Of a stretch of 64,000 bases of DNA, positions 52,581 to 61,916 are shown piece by piece. The DNA comes from Fulvimarina endophytica. Lineage in GTDB: Bacteria; Pseudomonadota; Alphaproteobacteria; Rhizobiales; Rhizobiaceae. The stretch covers positions 186,001 to 250,000 of the forward strand of contig NZ_QURL01000005.1 of NCBI RefSeq assembly GCF_003403015.1. The letters are read 5' to 3'. The notes below the pieces were generated by a model. The model was not told the origin of the DNA, did not search any database, and saw only the letters and a program-made list of their open reading frames with translations. Numbering within the stretch: the first letter of the stretch is position 1; every line of letters starts with the position of its first letter. A program made the position numbers and the translations under genes.

Positions 52581-53006
52581 ATGCCGGGCATCGATGACAT
52601 CGACGCAATGAACGCCTTCCTCGCGGACCAGTTTCCCGAACTCGAACAATCCCTCGGTGGCTACACGGTCGTGGAGCTTTCCCCGGGGCACCTGACGGCG
52701 AGGCTCGACGCGGGCAGCCGGCATCTTAGACCAGGCGGCACCGTATCGGGCCCGACCCTCTTCGCCATCGCGGACGTGACCCAGTGGCTCGCCATCCTGA
52801 CGCAGATCGGACCGAAAGCCCTGACGGTCACCACCAATCTCAACATCAACTTCCTGCGCAAGCCCCAGCCCGGCGCCCTCCTCGGCAAGGGGTCCGTCCT
52901 GAAACTCGGCAAGCGCCTCGCAGTGACCGAGATCTCGATCCTCAGCGAGGCCGATGGCGAAGCGGTCGCCCACGCGACCGCGACCTATTCGATCCCCCAG
53001 ACCTGA
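52581..53006 (+). CDS. PaaI-type hotdog-fold thioesterase
   Basis: A 141-residue hotdog-fold protein with the PaaI/YbgC-type core LRPGGTVSGPTLFAIADVTQ followed by TTNLNINFLRKPQPGALLGK. Such enzymes hydrolyse acyl-CoA or aryl-CoA thioesters as tetramers. AAGGGGAGACAAGCC leads the ATG. It precedes rplM, a neighbourhood (MetY, enoyl-CoA hydratase, PaaI, rplM-rpsI) I recall as common in this order. It has no visible terminator of its own. Confidence 0.87.
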   Translation: MPGIDDIDAMNAFLADQFPELEQSLGGYTVVELSPGHLTARLDAGSRHLRPGGTVSGPTLFAIADVTQWLAILTQIGPKALTVTTNLNINFLRKPQPGALLGKGSVLKLGKRLAVTEISILSEADGEAVAHATATYSIPQT

Positions 53007-53216
53007 TCGGGGATGCAGGCACGCCCGCGCGCCCGCACCGGAAGCCGACGGTCCGAGAGGCGGAGGGCAAGCAGGTTCGGCCCAATTCGTTGCGCCGCCC
53101 CGCCGGTCTGACAGACAAGCCGGAACCGCCTCGGATCGATGCGGTATCCAAATACCAATGCGGCGCGAACCGCGCAGATATGGGTTCTTCGGCACGCCAG
53201 TCATTTCCATTTGAGC

Positions 53217-53284
53217 TTGACAGGGCGTCTCTGAGCCCGTAGTGCGACCGTCATGAAGCGCGGGTCGATGGCCCGCTCTTTTTT
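53217..53284 (+). promoter_or_regulatory. Putative rplM-rpsI promoter and leader hairpin
   Basis: TTGACA at 53217-53222 is followed after 17 bases by TAGTGC, a poor -10. Shortly downstream AGCG(C)GG...CCCGCT (53257-53277) forms a 6-bp bulged stem ending in CTTTTTT, 56 bases before the rplM ATG. A short intrinsic terminator inside the rplM leader would allow attenuation, possibly feedback by L13. Confidence 0.45.
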
Positions 53285-53340
53285 GTATGGCGCGCGATCA
53301 TGCCGGCGCCGACCGCAATTCCAAGCACCGGGATCACCCC

Positions 53341-53805
53341 ATGAAGACTTTCATCCAGAAGGTCGAGACGATCGAGAAGAAGTGGATTCTGATCGATGCC
53401 GAAGGCCTCGTCGTCGGCCGTCTCGCTTCCCTCGTCGCGCTCCGCCTCCGCGGCAAGCACAAGGCCACCTTCACCCCGCACGTGGACGATGGCGACAACA
53501 TCATCATCGTCAATGCCGAAAAGGCCGTGTTCACGGGCAAGAAGTTCTGGAACAAGACCTATTACTGGCACACCGGCTATCCGGGCGGCATCAAGGAGCG
53601 CAAGGCGCGCGAGATCATGGAAGGCCGCTTCCCCGAGCGCGTCCTCGAAAAGGCCGTCGAGCGCATGCTCCCGCGCGGCCCGCTCGGCCGTCGCCAACTC
53701 AAGAACCTGCGCGTCTATGCCGGCGCCGAACATCCGCATGAGGCTCAGCAGCCGACGACCCTCGACGTCAAGGCGATGAACTCCAAGAACGCGAAGGCCG
53801 CTTAA
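53341..53805 (+). CDS. rplM: Ribosomal protein L13 (uL13)
   Basis: A 154-residue large-subunit protein. [20 protein letters not shown] and the signature region [21 protein letters not shown] are intact, and length is normal for alphaproteobacteria. The start MKTFIQK at 53341 matches the family; in-frame codons upstream lie in the leader hairpin zone. It is followed after five bases by rpsI, the universal partner. Confidence 0.97.
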   Translation: MKTFIQKVETIEKKWILIDAEGLVVGRLASLVALRLRGKHKATFTPHVDDGDNIIIVNAEKAVFTGKKFWNKTYYWHTGYPGGIKERKAREIMEGRFPERVLEKAVERMLPRGPLGRRQLKNLRVYAGAEHPHEAQQPTTLDVKAMNSKNAKAA

Positions 53806-53810
53806 GACCC

Positions 53811-54287
53811 ATGTCCCAGCTCTCCTCTCTCGAAGAACTCGGCTCGGCCGAAACGGGCCTCCAGTCCGACGCGCCGGTTCATGTCCAGAAGCTCGACGCC
53901 TACGGCCGCGCCTATGCGACCGGCAAGCGCAAGGATGCGGTCGCCCGCGTCTGGGTGAAGCCCGGCACCGGCAAGATCATCATCAACGACAAGGACTTCT
54001 CGGCCTATTTCGCCCGTCCGGTCCTGCAGATGGTGCTTCGTCAGCCGATCGTCGCGGCCGATCGCGATGGCCAGTTCGACATCATCGCCACGGTCGCCGG
54101 CGGCGGTCTCTCGGGTCAGGCCGGTGCGGTTCGCCACGGCATTTCCCGCGCCCTCACCTTCTACGAGCCGGGCCTGCGTCCGGTCCTCAAGAAGGGCGGC
54201 TTCCTGACCCGCGACAGCCGTGTGGTCGAGCGTAAGAAGTACGGCCGCGCGAAGGCCCGTCGCTCCTTCCAGTTCTCCAAGCGCTGA
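53811..54287 (+). CDS. rpsI: Ribosomal protein S9 (uS9)
   Basis: The 158-residue small-subunit protein has [38 protein letters not shown] and the C-terminal RSFQFSKR, whose last arginine reaches the P-site tRNA. The N-terminal extension of about 30 residues is usual for alphaproteobacterial S9. It follows rplM at five bases and ends before a strong terminator. Confidence 0.97.
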   Translation: MSQLSSLEELGSAETGLQSDAPVHVQKLDAYGRAYATGKRKDAVARVWVKPGTGKIIINDKDFSAYFARPVLQMVLRQPIVAADRDGQFDIIATVAGGGLSGQAGAVRHGISRALTFYEPGLRPVLKKGGFLTRDSRVVERKKYGRAKARRSFQFSKR

Positions 54288-54328
54288 TCGAGGGCGCCCG
54301 CGCGGCGCTTCTTTCGAATGCTTCCTTC

Positions 54329-54363
54329 AAAGGGCCGCCGGTCGACACCGGCGGCCCTTTTCG
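54329..54363 (+). terminator. Rho-independent terminator of rplM-rpsI
   Basis: A 14-bp perfect stem (AAAGGGCCGCCGGT with its complement) with CGAC loop, ending in TTTT, 42 bases after the rpsI stop. Confidence 0.9.
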
Positions 54364-54487
54364 CATCCGCGACCGGACCGGCGGGAGATCGCGGGCGAGC
54401 CTCAACGGGTCGTCAACCCTCTTCATTTCGGAAGGCTTAGGACAGAACCGCTATTCCAGTCGTCGAGACGAATGCTCACGAACGGAT

Positions 54488-55204
54488 ATGCGCATGTCGA
54501 CGACGACGCTCAACGATCCCGCAAGCTGGTCCAAGCCCGACCCCATGAGCGACCCGAAAAGCCTCGAACGCGGCTTCCGGTCGAAGCGCTTCGCCCATGT
54601 GCGCGAACTCATCGAAGCCTCCGTTGCGAGGACCGGCCGGGCCGACATCCTCGATCTCGGCGGCACCGAATCCTATTGGGTCATCGGCGCCGACTACCTG
54701 AAGAGCCTCGGGGACCGGGTGTCGATCACCATGGTCAACAACGAGGAAGCGCCGGACGCGGTGGGCGCCCAGTTCACCAATATTCTCGGTGACGGGTGCG
54801 CGCCCGATCTCTTCGCCGGCCGCCAGTTCGACATCGTCCATTCCAACTCGGTCATCGAGCATGTGGGCGAGCGCGACAAGATGAAGGCGTTCGCCGACAA
54901 TGTCCGCCGGCTCGGCCGCAACTATTACGTCCAGACGCCGAATTACTGGTTCCCGCTGGAGCCCCATTTCCGCGTCGTCGGCTTCCAGTATCTCCCCCTC
55001 GCGGTGCGCGCGGGGCTGATGCGGCGGTTCAACATCGGCTTCTTCCCGCGCGCCAAGACCGCGGAGGAAGCCTGGGACAATGTGCGCGAGGTTCGCCTCC
55101 TCGACCGGCGCATGATGCGCGAATTCTTCCCCGATGCCGACATCCGAATGGAGAAGGTCGCGGGCCTCAACAAGTCGATCATGGCGGTGAAGCGGGCCGA
55201 CTGA
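54488..55204 (+). CDS. Class I SAM-dependent methyltransferase
   Basis: A 238-residue methyltransferase. Motif I reads ADILDLGGTESYWVIG, with the SAM-binding acidic and aspartate positions following (ITMVNNEEAP, LGDGCAPDLF), and motif IV is in FDIVHSNSVIEHVGERDKM. The C-terminal part (YYVQTPNYWFPLEPHFRVVG) resembles methyltransferases acting on glycans or lipids. The start may be 54488 or ATG 54494. The gene is separated from rpsI by a terminator and from speB by about 145 bases. Substrate unknown. Confidence 0.82.
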   Translation: MRMSTTTLNDPASWSKPDPMSDPKSLERGFRSKRFAHVRELIEASVARTGRADILDLGGTESYWVIGADYLKSLGDRVSITMVNNEEAPDAVGAQFTNILGDGCAPDLFAGRQFDIVHSNSVIEHVGERDKMKAFADNVRRLGRNYYVQTPNYWFPLEPHFRVVGFQYLPLAVRAGLMRRFNIGFFPRAKTAEEAWDNVREVRLLDRRMMREFFPDADIRMEKVAGLNKSIMAVKRAD

Positions 55205-55349
55205 ACGACTTCGTCACGCAACTCGTCCGGGGCGGCCGCCCGTGCCGCCTCTTTTTGCGTTCGCCGATCTGGCGCCTATCCGTTCGAAACTGCGGCGACG
55301 TACTCCATATCGCAGGTCGTCACCGCCAGTTTCAGGACGCGCCTCCATC

Positions 55350-56318
55350 GTGCCCATTCCATCGCCTGACCACGCCTTCACGGCCGCGAACGATCTCGGC
55401 CCCTCCGCCGATCCCACCTATGCCGGCGCCCTGTCGTTCATGCGCCGCCGCTTCTCGAAGGACGTCGAGGGCGCGGACGTCACGGTCTGGGGCGTGCCGT
55501 TCGACGGCCTCGTCTCGAACCGTCCGGGCACGCGGTTCGGCCCGCAGGCGATCCGGCGCGCATCGGCGATCTTCGACAACGATCCGCAATATCCCTTCCA
55601 TCACGACATCTTCGAACATCTGCGCGTCGTGGACTACGGCGACTGCGCGCTGGACTACCGGTTTCCCGAGCGCGCGCACGAGGCGATCCGGAAAGAAGCC
55701 GGCGATCTCCTTTCGAAGACGGGCTTTCTCCTGACGCTGGGTGGCGACCACTCGATCACACACCCGCTGCTTCAGGCCCATCACGACCGCCACGGCCCGA
55801 TCTCGCTCGTGCACTTCGACGCCCATCAGGACACCTGGCCGATCCCGCGCCGGGCCGAGGACGGCACGCCCCGCTCGGATCACGGTTCCTTCCTGACCGC
55901 CGCGATCGGATCCGGCCTCGTCGATGCGGCTTCGTCGATCCAGATCGGCATCAGGACGCATGCGCCAGAGACCTGTGGCGTCGAGATCCTCCATGGCTAC
56001 GATGTCGAGGAGATGAGCGCGACCGCGATCGCCGAGCGCATCTATGCCCGCACGGGCGGAACGCGGGTCTATCTGACTTTCGATATCGACTGTCTCGATC
56101 CGGCCTACGCACCGGGAACCGGAACGCCCGTCGCGGGCGGCCCCTCCTCCGCCAAGATGCTCTCGGTTCTGTATCATCTGAAGAATCTCGACTTCATCGG
56201 AGCCGACGTGGTCGAGGTCTCGCCGCCATACGACCATTCGGATGTGACGGCGATCGCCGGGGCGAGCGTCGCGATGTATGTGCTCGGCATTCTCGCCGGG
56301 AAGAAGGCGGTGGCCTGA
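55350..56318 (+). CDS. speB: Agmatinase (ureohydrolase family)
   Basis: A 322-residue Mn-dependent ureohydrolase. The three metal motifs are present: GGDHSITHPLL, HFDAHQDTW (DAHxD with Gln) and FDIDCLDPAYAPGTGTPV. The N-terminal GVPFDGLVSNRPGTRFGPQAIR is typical. Agmatinase gives putrescine and urea from agmatine; arginase or guanidinobutyrase activity cannot be excluded. The GTG start at 55350 fits the family length; an in-frame ATG at 55242 would add 36 unconserved residues. Confidence 0.85.
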   Translation: MPIPSPDHAFTAANDLGPSADPTYAGALSFMRRRFSKDVEGADVTVWGVPFDGLVSNRPGTRFGPQAIRRASAIFDNDPQYPFHHDIFEHLRVVDYGDCALDYRFPERAHEAIRKEAGDLLSKTGFLLTLGGDHSITHPLLQAHHDRHGPISLVHFDAHQDTWPIPRRAEDGTPRSDHGSFLTAAIGSGLVDAASSIQIGIRTHAPETCGVEILHGYDVEEMSATAIAERIYARTGGTRVYLTFDIDCLDPAYAPGTGTPVAGGPSSAKMLSVLYHLKNLDFIGADVVEVSPPYDHSDVTAIAGASVAMYVLGILAGKKAVA

Positions 56319-56577
56319 TTGTGCCGGAGCACGCCGGCGGTGGCGCATCCGACGACCCCGCAAGCTCCGCGCAAGCTGCCGTTCACGCACCGGTCCGACG
56401 CCAGAGGCGGCGTGATGACGCCATATTCGGCGCCGATAGACGGGCATCGCCATCGAAGGCCAGTCTCCCGCAACCCGTTCCTTCGCCATCTGGTAAGGAA
56501 GCGTCACGTTTTTTGACTGGCCTTATCGCGCCGTCTCGGCCACCCCTCGCGCCGAACCTTTTCATCGGACGAAGCTC

Positions 56578-57726
56578 ATGAACCGCACCCCTCCGCCCCA
56601 GGCCATTCCCTTCATCGATCTGGCGACCCAGCAGGCCCGCATCCGCGAGAAGGTGGACCGGCGCATGGCGGCGGTGCTCGATCATGGCGCCTATATCATG
56701 GGCCCGGAAATCGCCGAGCTCGAGGAGAAGCTCGGCGCGTTCGGCAAGGCGAAGCACACCCTGTCCTGCTCCTCCGGCACGGATGCGCTCGCCCTGCCGC
56801 TGATGGCCTGGGACCTGCGGATGGGAGACGCCGTCTTCTGCCCGAGCTTCACCTTCGCGGCGACCGCCGAGGTCGTCGCCTGGCTCGGAGCGACACCGGT
56901 CTTCGTGGATGTGGACCGGGACACGATGAACATGGATCCGGCCAAGCTCGACCTCGCCATCGAGGCCGTGAAGCGCGAGGGCAAGCTCAAGCCCCGTGTC
57001 GTCATCGCCGTCGATCTCTTCGGACTGGCAGCCGACTACGCCGCGATCCGCGCGGTCTGCGACGCGCATGGGCTGAAGCTCGTCTCCGATGCCGCGCAAG
57101 GATATGGCGCGACCACGGACGGCAAGCTCTCGATCGAATGGGCGGATGTCGTCTGCACGAGCTTCTTCCCGGCAAAGCCCCTCGGCTGCTACGGCGATGG
57201 CGGGGCCATCCAGACGAATGACGACGACCTCCAGCGCATCATGCACTCGCTCCGGGTCCATGGGCAGGGCAAGGACAAGTACGATTGCGTGCGCATCGGC
57301 ATGAATGCGCGCATGGACACCCTCCAGGCCGCCATCCTGATCGAGAAGCTCGCGATCTTCCCGGACGAGATCGAGGCGCGGATGCGGATCGCACGGCGCT
57401 ATGGCGAGCTTTTGAAGGGACATGTCGTCCCGCAGGCGCTTGCCGAGGGCGCGGTCTCGACCGTTGCGCAATACACCGTTCGCCTGCCCCAGCCGGAGCG
57501 GCGCGAAGCGGTCCAGGCCGCCCTGCGCGAGGCCGGCGTGCCGACGGCGATCTACTATCCGATTCCGCTCCATCGCCAGACGGCCTATGAGCGCTTCGAG
57601 GTCGCTGGCGGGGAGCTGACGGAAACGGACGGATTGTCCCGCGAGGTCATCAGCCTGCCCATGCATCCCTATCTGTCCGAAGAGACCCAGGACCATATCG
57701 TCGAGGCTCTGATCGGAGCCCTTTGA
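56578..57726 (+). CDS. DegT/DnrJ/EryC1/StrS family aminotransferase
   Basis: A 382-residue PLP-dependent sugar aminotransferase. CSSGTDALALPLMAW, SFTFAATAEVVAWLGATPVF, the Asp region SDAAQGYGA and the PLP lysine K200 in FFPAKPLGCYGDGGAI are all in place. Such enzymes aminate nucleotide-linked keto sugars for surface polysaccharides. Only the methyltransferase nearby might belong to the same kind of pathway. It lies 260 bases after speB and is followed by argC after 88 bases. Confidence 0.9.
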   Translation: MNRTPPPQAIPFIDLATQQARIREKVDRRMAAVLDHGAYIMGPEIAELEEKLGAFGKAKHTLSCSSGTDALALPLMAWDLRMGDAVFCPSFTFAATAEVVAWLGATPVFVDVDRDTMNMDPAKLDLAIEAVKREGKLKPRVVIAVDLFGLAADYAAIRAVCDAHGLKLVSDAAQGYGATTDGKLSIEWADVVCTSFFPAKPLGCYGDGGAIQTNDDDLQRIMHSLRVHGQGKDKYDCVRIGMNARMDTLQAAILIEKLAIFPDEIEARMRIARRYGELLKGHVVPQALAEGAVSTVAQYTVRLPQPERREAVQAALREAGVPTAIYYPIPLHRQTAYERFEVAGGELTETDGLSREVISLPMHPYLSEETQDHIVEALIGAL

Positions 57727-57814
57727 GGGGTCCGACAGAAAGCCGGTTCACAGGGGTCGGTCGGATGCTTTAAAGCGGGACTTCAAGACCGGACGATCAC
57801 GGGAAAGCAGCATC

Positions 57815-58867
57815 ATGGAAAAGATCAAGGTCGGCGTCCTCGGCGCCAGTGGATATACCGGGGCGGATCTCGTGCGCCTCGCCCTTCGCCACCCGGCGAT
57901 CGATCTCACGGTGCTGACGGCCAACAGCCATGCCGGCAAGCCGATGCGGGACGTGTTCAAGCATTTCTCCCATGTGGACCTTCCGGATCTCATCTCCATC
58001 GACGATGCCGACTGGAGCTCGGTCGACGCGGTGTTCTGCGGCCTGCCCCACGGCACGACCCAAGCGATCGCGCAGCAGATCTTCCGGAACGATCCGAAGG
58101 TGAAGATCGTCGACATGTCGGCCGATTTCCGGCTGCGGGACCCGGACGTCTACAAGGAGTGGTACGGCCTCGATCATGTCGCGACCGAGATCCAGCCCGA
58201 GGCCGTCTACGGCCTGACGGAACATTACCGCGACGAGATCGCCGGTGCGCGGCTCATCGCCTGCCCCGGATGCTATCCGACGGCCGTGCTCCTGTCGCTC
58301 CTGCCGCTCGCGACCGCCGGCCTGATCGACACCACCGATATCGTCATCGATGCGAAGTCGGGTGTTTCCGGCGCCGGGCGGGGCCTCAAGGAGAACACCC
58401 TGTTCTGCGAGGCAGGCGAAGGCCTGTCGCCCTATGCGGTCGGCAAGCACCGGCACATGGCGGAGATCGAACAGGAAATCGGGAAGGCCAGCGGCAGGCA
58501 GGATCTGCGCGTCAACTTCACCCCTCACCTCATTCCCATGAGCCGGGGCGAACTGACGACCAGCTATGTGCGTCTGGAAGGCGGCAGCACCGCTGCCGAT
58601 CTGAAGGAGACCCTTCTGACGGCCTATGCGAGCGATCCGTTCGTCACGATCCTCGACGGGGAGACCCTGCCGCAGACCCAGATGGTCCGCGGCTCCAACT
58701 ATGTCGCGACGAACGTCATTCCCGACCGCATTCCGGGACGGGCCATCGTCATCTCCACGCTCGACAACCTGGTCAAGGGATCGGCCGGACAGGCACTCCA
58801 GAACTTCAATCTGGCCTTCGGTCTCGACGAGACGCTGGGACTGGAGCAGCTGCCCCTCTTCCCCTGA
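57815..58867 (+). CDS. argC: N-acetyl-gamma-glutamyl-phosphate reductase
   Basis: The 350-residue NADPH-dependent enzyme of arginine synthesis reduces N-acetylglutamyl phosphate to the semialdehyde. The Rossmann start KVGVLGASGYTGADLVRL and the catalytic cysteine C153 in CPGCYPTAVLLSLLPL are intact. SGVSGAGRGLKENTLF and the late HRHMAEIEQEIG segment also fit. The short spacing after the aminotransferase gene does not prove co-transcription. A hairpin follows the stop. Confidence 0.96.
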   Translation: MEKIKVGVLGASGYTGADLVRLALRHPAIDLTVLTANSHAGKPMRDVFKHFSHVDLPDLISIDDADWSSVDAVFCGLPHGTTQAIAQQIFRNDPKVKIVDMSADFRLRDPDVYKEWYGLDHVATEIQPEAVYGLTEHYRDEIAGARLIACPGCYPTAVLLSLLPLATAGLIDTTDIVIDAKSGVSGAGRGLKENTLFCEAGEGLSPYAVGKHRHMAEIEQEIGKASGRQDLRVNFTPHLIPMSRGELTTSYVRLEGGSTAADLKETLLTAYASDPFVTILDGETLPQTQMVRGSNYVATNVIPDRIPGRAIVISTLDNLVKGSAGQALQNFNLAFGLDETLGLEQLPLFP

Positions 58868-58888
58868 GCTGGGCGCCTGAAATCGAAA

Positions 58889-58921
58889 AGGCTCCGCGCA
58901 TCGACGGGATACGCGGAGCCT
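58889..58921. terminator. Hairpin terminator after argC
   Basis: AGGCTCCGCG and CGCGGAGCCT (10 bp, 13-base loop) lie between argC and the convergent hydrolase gene. On the minus strand the stem is followed by TTTCGATTT. Confidence 0.7.
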
Positions 58922-58962
58922 CGTGACGGGACGGTCTCAGCCGAGACCGCGACGGCGTCGCC

Positions 58963-59727
58963 TCAGCCGAGATTGTCCTTCAGGAACTGCTGGAATACGA
59001 GCCAGGAATTTTCGTCGGCACGCTGCTGGTAGCGGTCCGATCCGAACACCGTGAAGGCATGGGGCGCGCCGGAATAGACGTGCAGGCCGTAGGTGATGCC
59101 CTGCTTTTCCAGCGTATCGGCGAGTTCGTAGGCCTCCGAAGGCGGCGTCGAATCGTCGGCTCCGCCCTGGAGGATGAGGATCGGCGCGGTATCGTCACGA
59201 TAGCTTTGGCCTTCGGGCGTCGTCAGGCCACCATGGAAGGCGGCATAGCCCGCGATGTTCTCGGCACTGATGGACCGGGCCGCCTCCATGGCCGCCGCAC
59301 CGCCGAAGCAATAGCCGATGATCACGGCCTGGCCGGCATCGGACTGGCCGCGCGCAGCTTCCAGGCCGCCGACGATCCGCGCCCGCATCGCCTCGCGATC
59401 CTCGTAGAGCTTGTTCGTCTCCGCCTTCTTGGCCTCGGTCGATTCGGGACGATTGCCCGCACCATAGAGATCGACCGCGAAGGCATCGTAGCCGAGTTCG
59501 GCGAGCATGTCGGCACGCTCCATCTCGTAGTCGTTGAGGCCGTCCCAGTCATGGATGATGAGGACGAGGCCGGCAGGCTCGCCATCGCCCGAGGCCGGCG
59601 CGTAATAGCCCTGATAGTCGCTGTCCTCGACCTTGTAGTCGACGCTTTCGCCCGCGAAGGCACCACCGGGGAACAGCGCCAGCGAGGCCGTGCCGGCGGC
59701 GGCCATCAAACGTTTGCGCATCTGCAT
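58963..59727 (-). CDS. Secreted dienelactone hydrolase family protein
   Basis: A 254-residue alpha/beta hydrolase with an N-terminal signal peptide (MQMRKRLMAAAGTASLALFP, cleavage near GAFAGE). The DLH-type catalytic cysteine is in IIGYCFGGAAAMEAA, with acid and base likely in LQGGADDSTPP and SGAPHAFTVFG. It would hydrolyse a lactone or ester in the periplasm; natural substrate unknown. AGGAGTGACACGTC lies before the ATG. It is convergent with argC. Confidence 0.87.
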   Translation of the reverse strand: MQMRKRLMAAAGTASLALFPGGAFAGESVDYKVEDSDYQGYYAPASGDGEPAGLVLIIHDWDGLNDYEMERADMLAELGYDAFAVDLYGAGNRPESTEAKKAETNKLYEDREAMRARIVGGLEAARGQSDAGQAVIIGYCFGGAAAMEAARSISAENIAGYAAFHGGLTTPEGQSYRDDTAPILILQGGADDSTPPSEAYELADTLEKQGITYGLHVYSGAPHAFTVFGSDRYQQRADENSWLVFQQFLKDNLG

Positions 59728-59834
59728 GACGTGTCACTCCTGAATAAGGTTCGATCACAGGTCAGGCTAGGGCGCGCGGGGGCCACCTCAACCCGGCGGA
59801 CTGTCGCGGCCTTGGCAGGGGGCTCGCCCAAGCT

Positions 59835-60926
59835 TCAGGCTGCGACCCGTTCCGGCCGCGGATACTCCCCGATGAGCCCGCGCGCATGGATGACGGCGAG
59901 CGCCAGCACCGCAACGCCGCCGAACTGGTGCAGGAGGCCCCAGGAGATCGGAACGACGAGTAGAAGAGTGACGATGCCGACCATCGCCTGACACACGACG
60001 CCGGCAAACAGCAGCCAGGCCGTCAGAGCATGGCGGGTGCCGGGCGCGATCACTTGGGCGGCGATGGCGTGGACGAGCGTGACCGCGAAGAGCGAATAGG
60101 CCGTCATGCGGTGGACGAACTGGATCGTCAGATGGTCCTCGAAGAGACTGACCCAGGCCGGGTCCATCGCGAAGAGGTTGGACGGGATCCAGGCGCCGTC
60201 CATCAGGGGCCAGGTGTTGTAGATGAGGCCGGCATTGAGGCCCGCGACGAGCCCGCCGAGATAGATCTGCAGGAAGACCAGCGCGAGGATGAAGAGCGCC
60301 ACCGCCAGGGAGCCCTTGGTTGGCGCGGCCTGGAAGTCCCGTCGCTTCAGACCCTCCGCCACCCACAGACAGGATGCGAGGATGAACGAGGCGATGATGA
60401 GATGGGTCGCCAGGCGGTACTGGCTGACATCGGTCCGGTCGACGAGCCCGCTTGCCACCATCCACCAGCCGATGCCGCCCTGGATCGCACCGAGAACGAA
60501 GATCCCGCTCAATCGCGGCTTGAGGAAGGGTTCGAGCCGGCCCGTCGCCCAAAAGAAGACGAGAGGAACGGCGAAGACCACGCCGATGGTGCGCGCGAGA
60601 AGACGGTGCGCCCATTCCCACCAGAAGATGGTCTTGAACTCGTCGAGGCTCATGCCCCGATTGATTTCCTGATATTGCGGAATGCGCTTGTAGAGATCGA
60701 ACTCCTCCTGCCATTCGGTGGCGGAGAGAGGCGGAACGACGCCGTGGATCGGCTTCCATTCCGTGATCGAGAGACCGGATTCGGTCAGCCGCGTCGCACC
60801 GCCGACCGTGACGATCGCGAAGACCATCACCACGACGATAAGGAGCCAGAGGCGGACCGCGCGTCGGTTTTGCTCGATCCGGGTGTCGGAGGGGGCCTGT
60901 GCCCTGTCGAAAGTCGCCGTAGTCAT
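59835..60926 (-). CDS. ctaA: Heme A synthase (COX15/CtaA family)
   Basis: A 363-residue inner-membrane enzyme that oxidises the C-8 methyl of heme O to make heme A for cytochrome aa3 oxidase. Eight hydrophobic helices and the heme-ligand motifs are visible: GGATRLTESGLSITEWKPIHG, FWWEWAHRLLARTIG, and FVHRMTAYSLFAV, with HQFGGVAVL near the end. This is the eukaryote/alphaproteobacterial type 2 form. Start 60926 gives the usual N-terminus; frames upstream are unlike the family. Confidence 0.94.
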   Translation of the reverse strand: MTTATFDRAQAPSDTRIEQNRRAVRLWLLIVVVMVFAIVTVGGATRLTESGLSITEWKPIHGVVPPLSATEWQEEFDLYKRIPQYQEINRGMSLDEFKTIFWWEWAHRLLARTIGVVFAVPLVFFWATGRLEPFLKPRLSGIFVLGAIQGGIGWWMVASGLVDRTDVSQYRLATHLIIASFILASCLWVAEGLKRRDFQAAPTKGSLAVALFILALVFLQIYLGGLVAGLNAGLIYNTWPLMDGAWIPSNLFAMDPAWVSLFEDHLTIQFVHRMTAYSLFAVTLVHAIAAQVIAPGTRHALTAWLLFAGVVCQAMVGIVTLLLVVPISWGLLHQFGGVAVLALAVIHARGLIGEYPRPERVAA

Positions 60927-61118
60927 GGAAAAAGCGTCTGCACCCGAACTTGGGCGGAAGCAAGCTGGCCGAGCGTCGCACGTCCTTGCTCGATCACAAA
61001 AATTGCGGGCCCGTGCCCGGCCGCGAACCGATGCCATCGGTCGCGGCGGGAAGGTGCTGGAAACCGCCACGATCTTCGCCCATTAAGGGCCGACGCCACG
61101 AACGCGCCAAGGAGCACC

Positions 61119-61337
61119 ATGCCCGTCCGCCTCAAGAAGTTCATCGGCACGATCGTCATCATCGTGCTCGTGACCCTCTACGCCCTCCTTGCGACGACGA
61201 TCGCCGTCGGCTTCCTCGGCGAGTCGAGCGGCTGGGTGCACCTCGCCTATTTCTTCTTCACGGGCTTCCTCTGGATCATTCCGGCCATGGTCGTGATCAA
61301 GTGGATGGAAACGCCGCCCCGGCGCGAGCGCAGATAA
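61119..61337 (+). CDS. DUF2842 family small membrane protein
   Basis: A 72-residue protein with two hydrophobic helices (IGTIVIIVLVTLYALLATTI and LAYFFFTGFLWIIPAMVVIK) and a basic tail. It matches the alphaproteobacterial DUF2842 layout, typically found beside ctaA. AAGGAGCACC precedes the ATG. It is divergent from ctaA and nearly abuts the convergent tspO stop. A link to heme/cytochrome oxidase assembly is inferred from neighbourhood only. Confidence 0.85.
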   Translation: MPVRLKKFIGTIVIIVLVTLYALLATTIAVGFLGESSGWVHLAYFFFTGFLWIIPAMVVIKWMETPPRRERR

Positions 61338-61344
61338 GGACCGC

Positions 61345-61830
61345 TCAGGCGGCCTTGCCCGAAAAGGCCCCCGGATTGCGCTGCCAGACCGAATAGTTGA
61401 GACAGGCGGCCGCCGTGACCCAGACGAGATACGGCACGAGAAGAAGGCCTGCCACGAGATCGATCGGCAGGAACAGGACGATGTTCGCCACGACCGTCAG
61501 CCAGAGCAGGACGACATCGCCGAAAGCGAGATCGGCGCGTCTCGCCCCGAAGAAGAAGGCCGACCAGGCGGCGTTCAGAACGAGCTGCACGCCGTAGACG
61601 AGGAAGGGAAGCGCGACGAGGCCGTCCGCCTCGTAGACGCGCCAGCCCGCGATCGCGATGAAGAGGTAGAGGACCGACCAGACCGTCGGAAACGCCCAGT
61701 TCGGCGGCGTCCACGAGGGCTTTTCGAGCCGCTGATACCAGGGCCCCGGCTTGAAGACCGCACCACTCGACGCAACGACCAGCACGATCGCGAGGAAGGC
61801 GAGGAAGCTCATGACGGAACCCGTAAACAT
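61345..61830 (-). CDS. tspO: TspO/MBR family tryptophan-rich sensory protein
   Basis: A 161-residue five-helix membrane protein. The family pattern PGPWYQRLEKPSWTPPNWAF, then VWSVLYLFIAIAGWRVY and LNAAWSAFFFGARR is complete. Bacterial TspO binds porphyrins and influences tetrapyrrole export or breakdown. ATG 61830 is used; ATG 61812 is also possible. With ctaA, a SOUL-domain gene and a truncated hemoglobin elsewhere in the window, several heme-related functions are present, though not in one operon. Confidence 0.92.
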   Translation of the reverse strand: MFTGSVMSFLAFLAIVLVVASSGAVFKPGPWYQRLEKPSWTPPNWAFPTVWSVLYLFIAIAGWRVYEADGLVALPFLVYGVQLVLNAAWSAFFFGARRADLAFGDVVLLWLTVVANIVLFLPIDLVAGLLLVPYLVWVTAAACLNYSVWQRNPGAFSGKAA

Positions 61831-61916
61831 CGCCTGATCCGATCGTTACATCATTACTGTGCCCAACATCGGCGGTCTCGGCGCCGGGCGCAAGGGTGTG
61901 CGGCTGCGAAAGCCGA

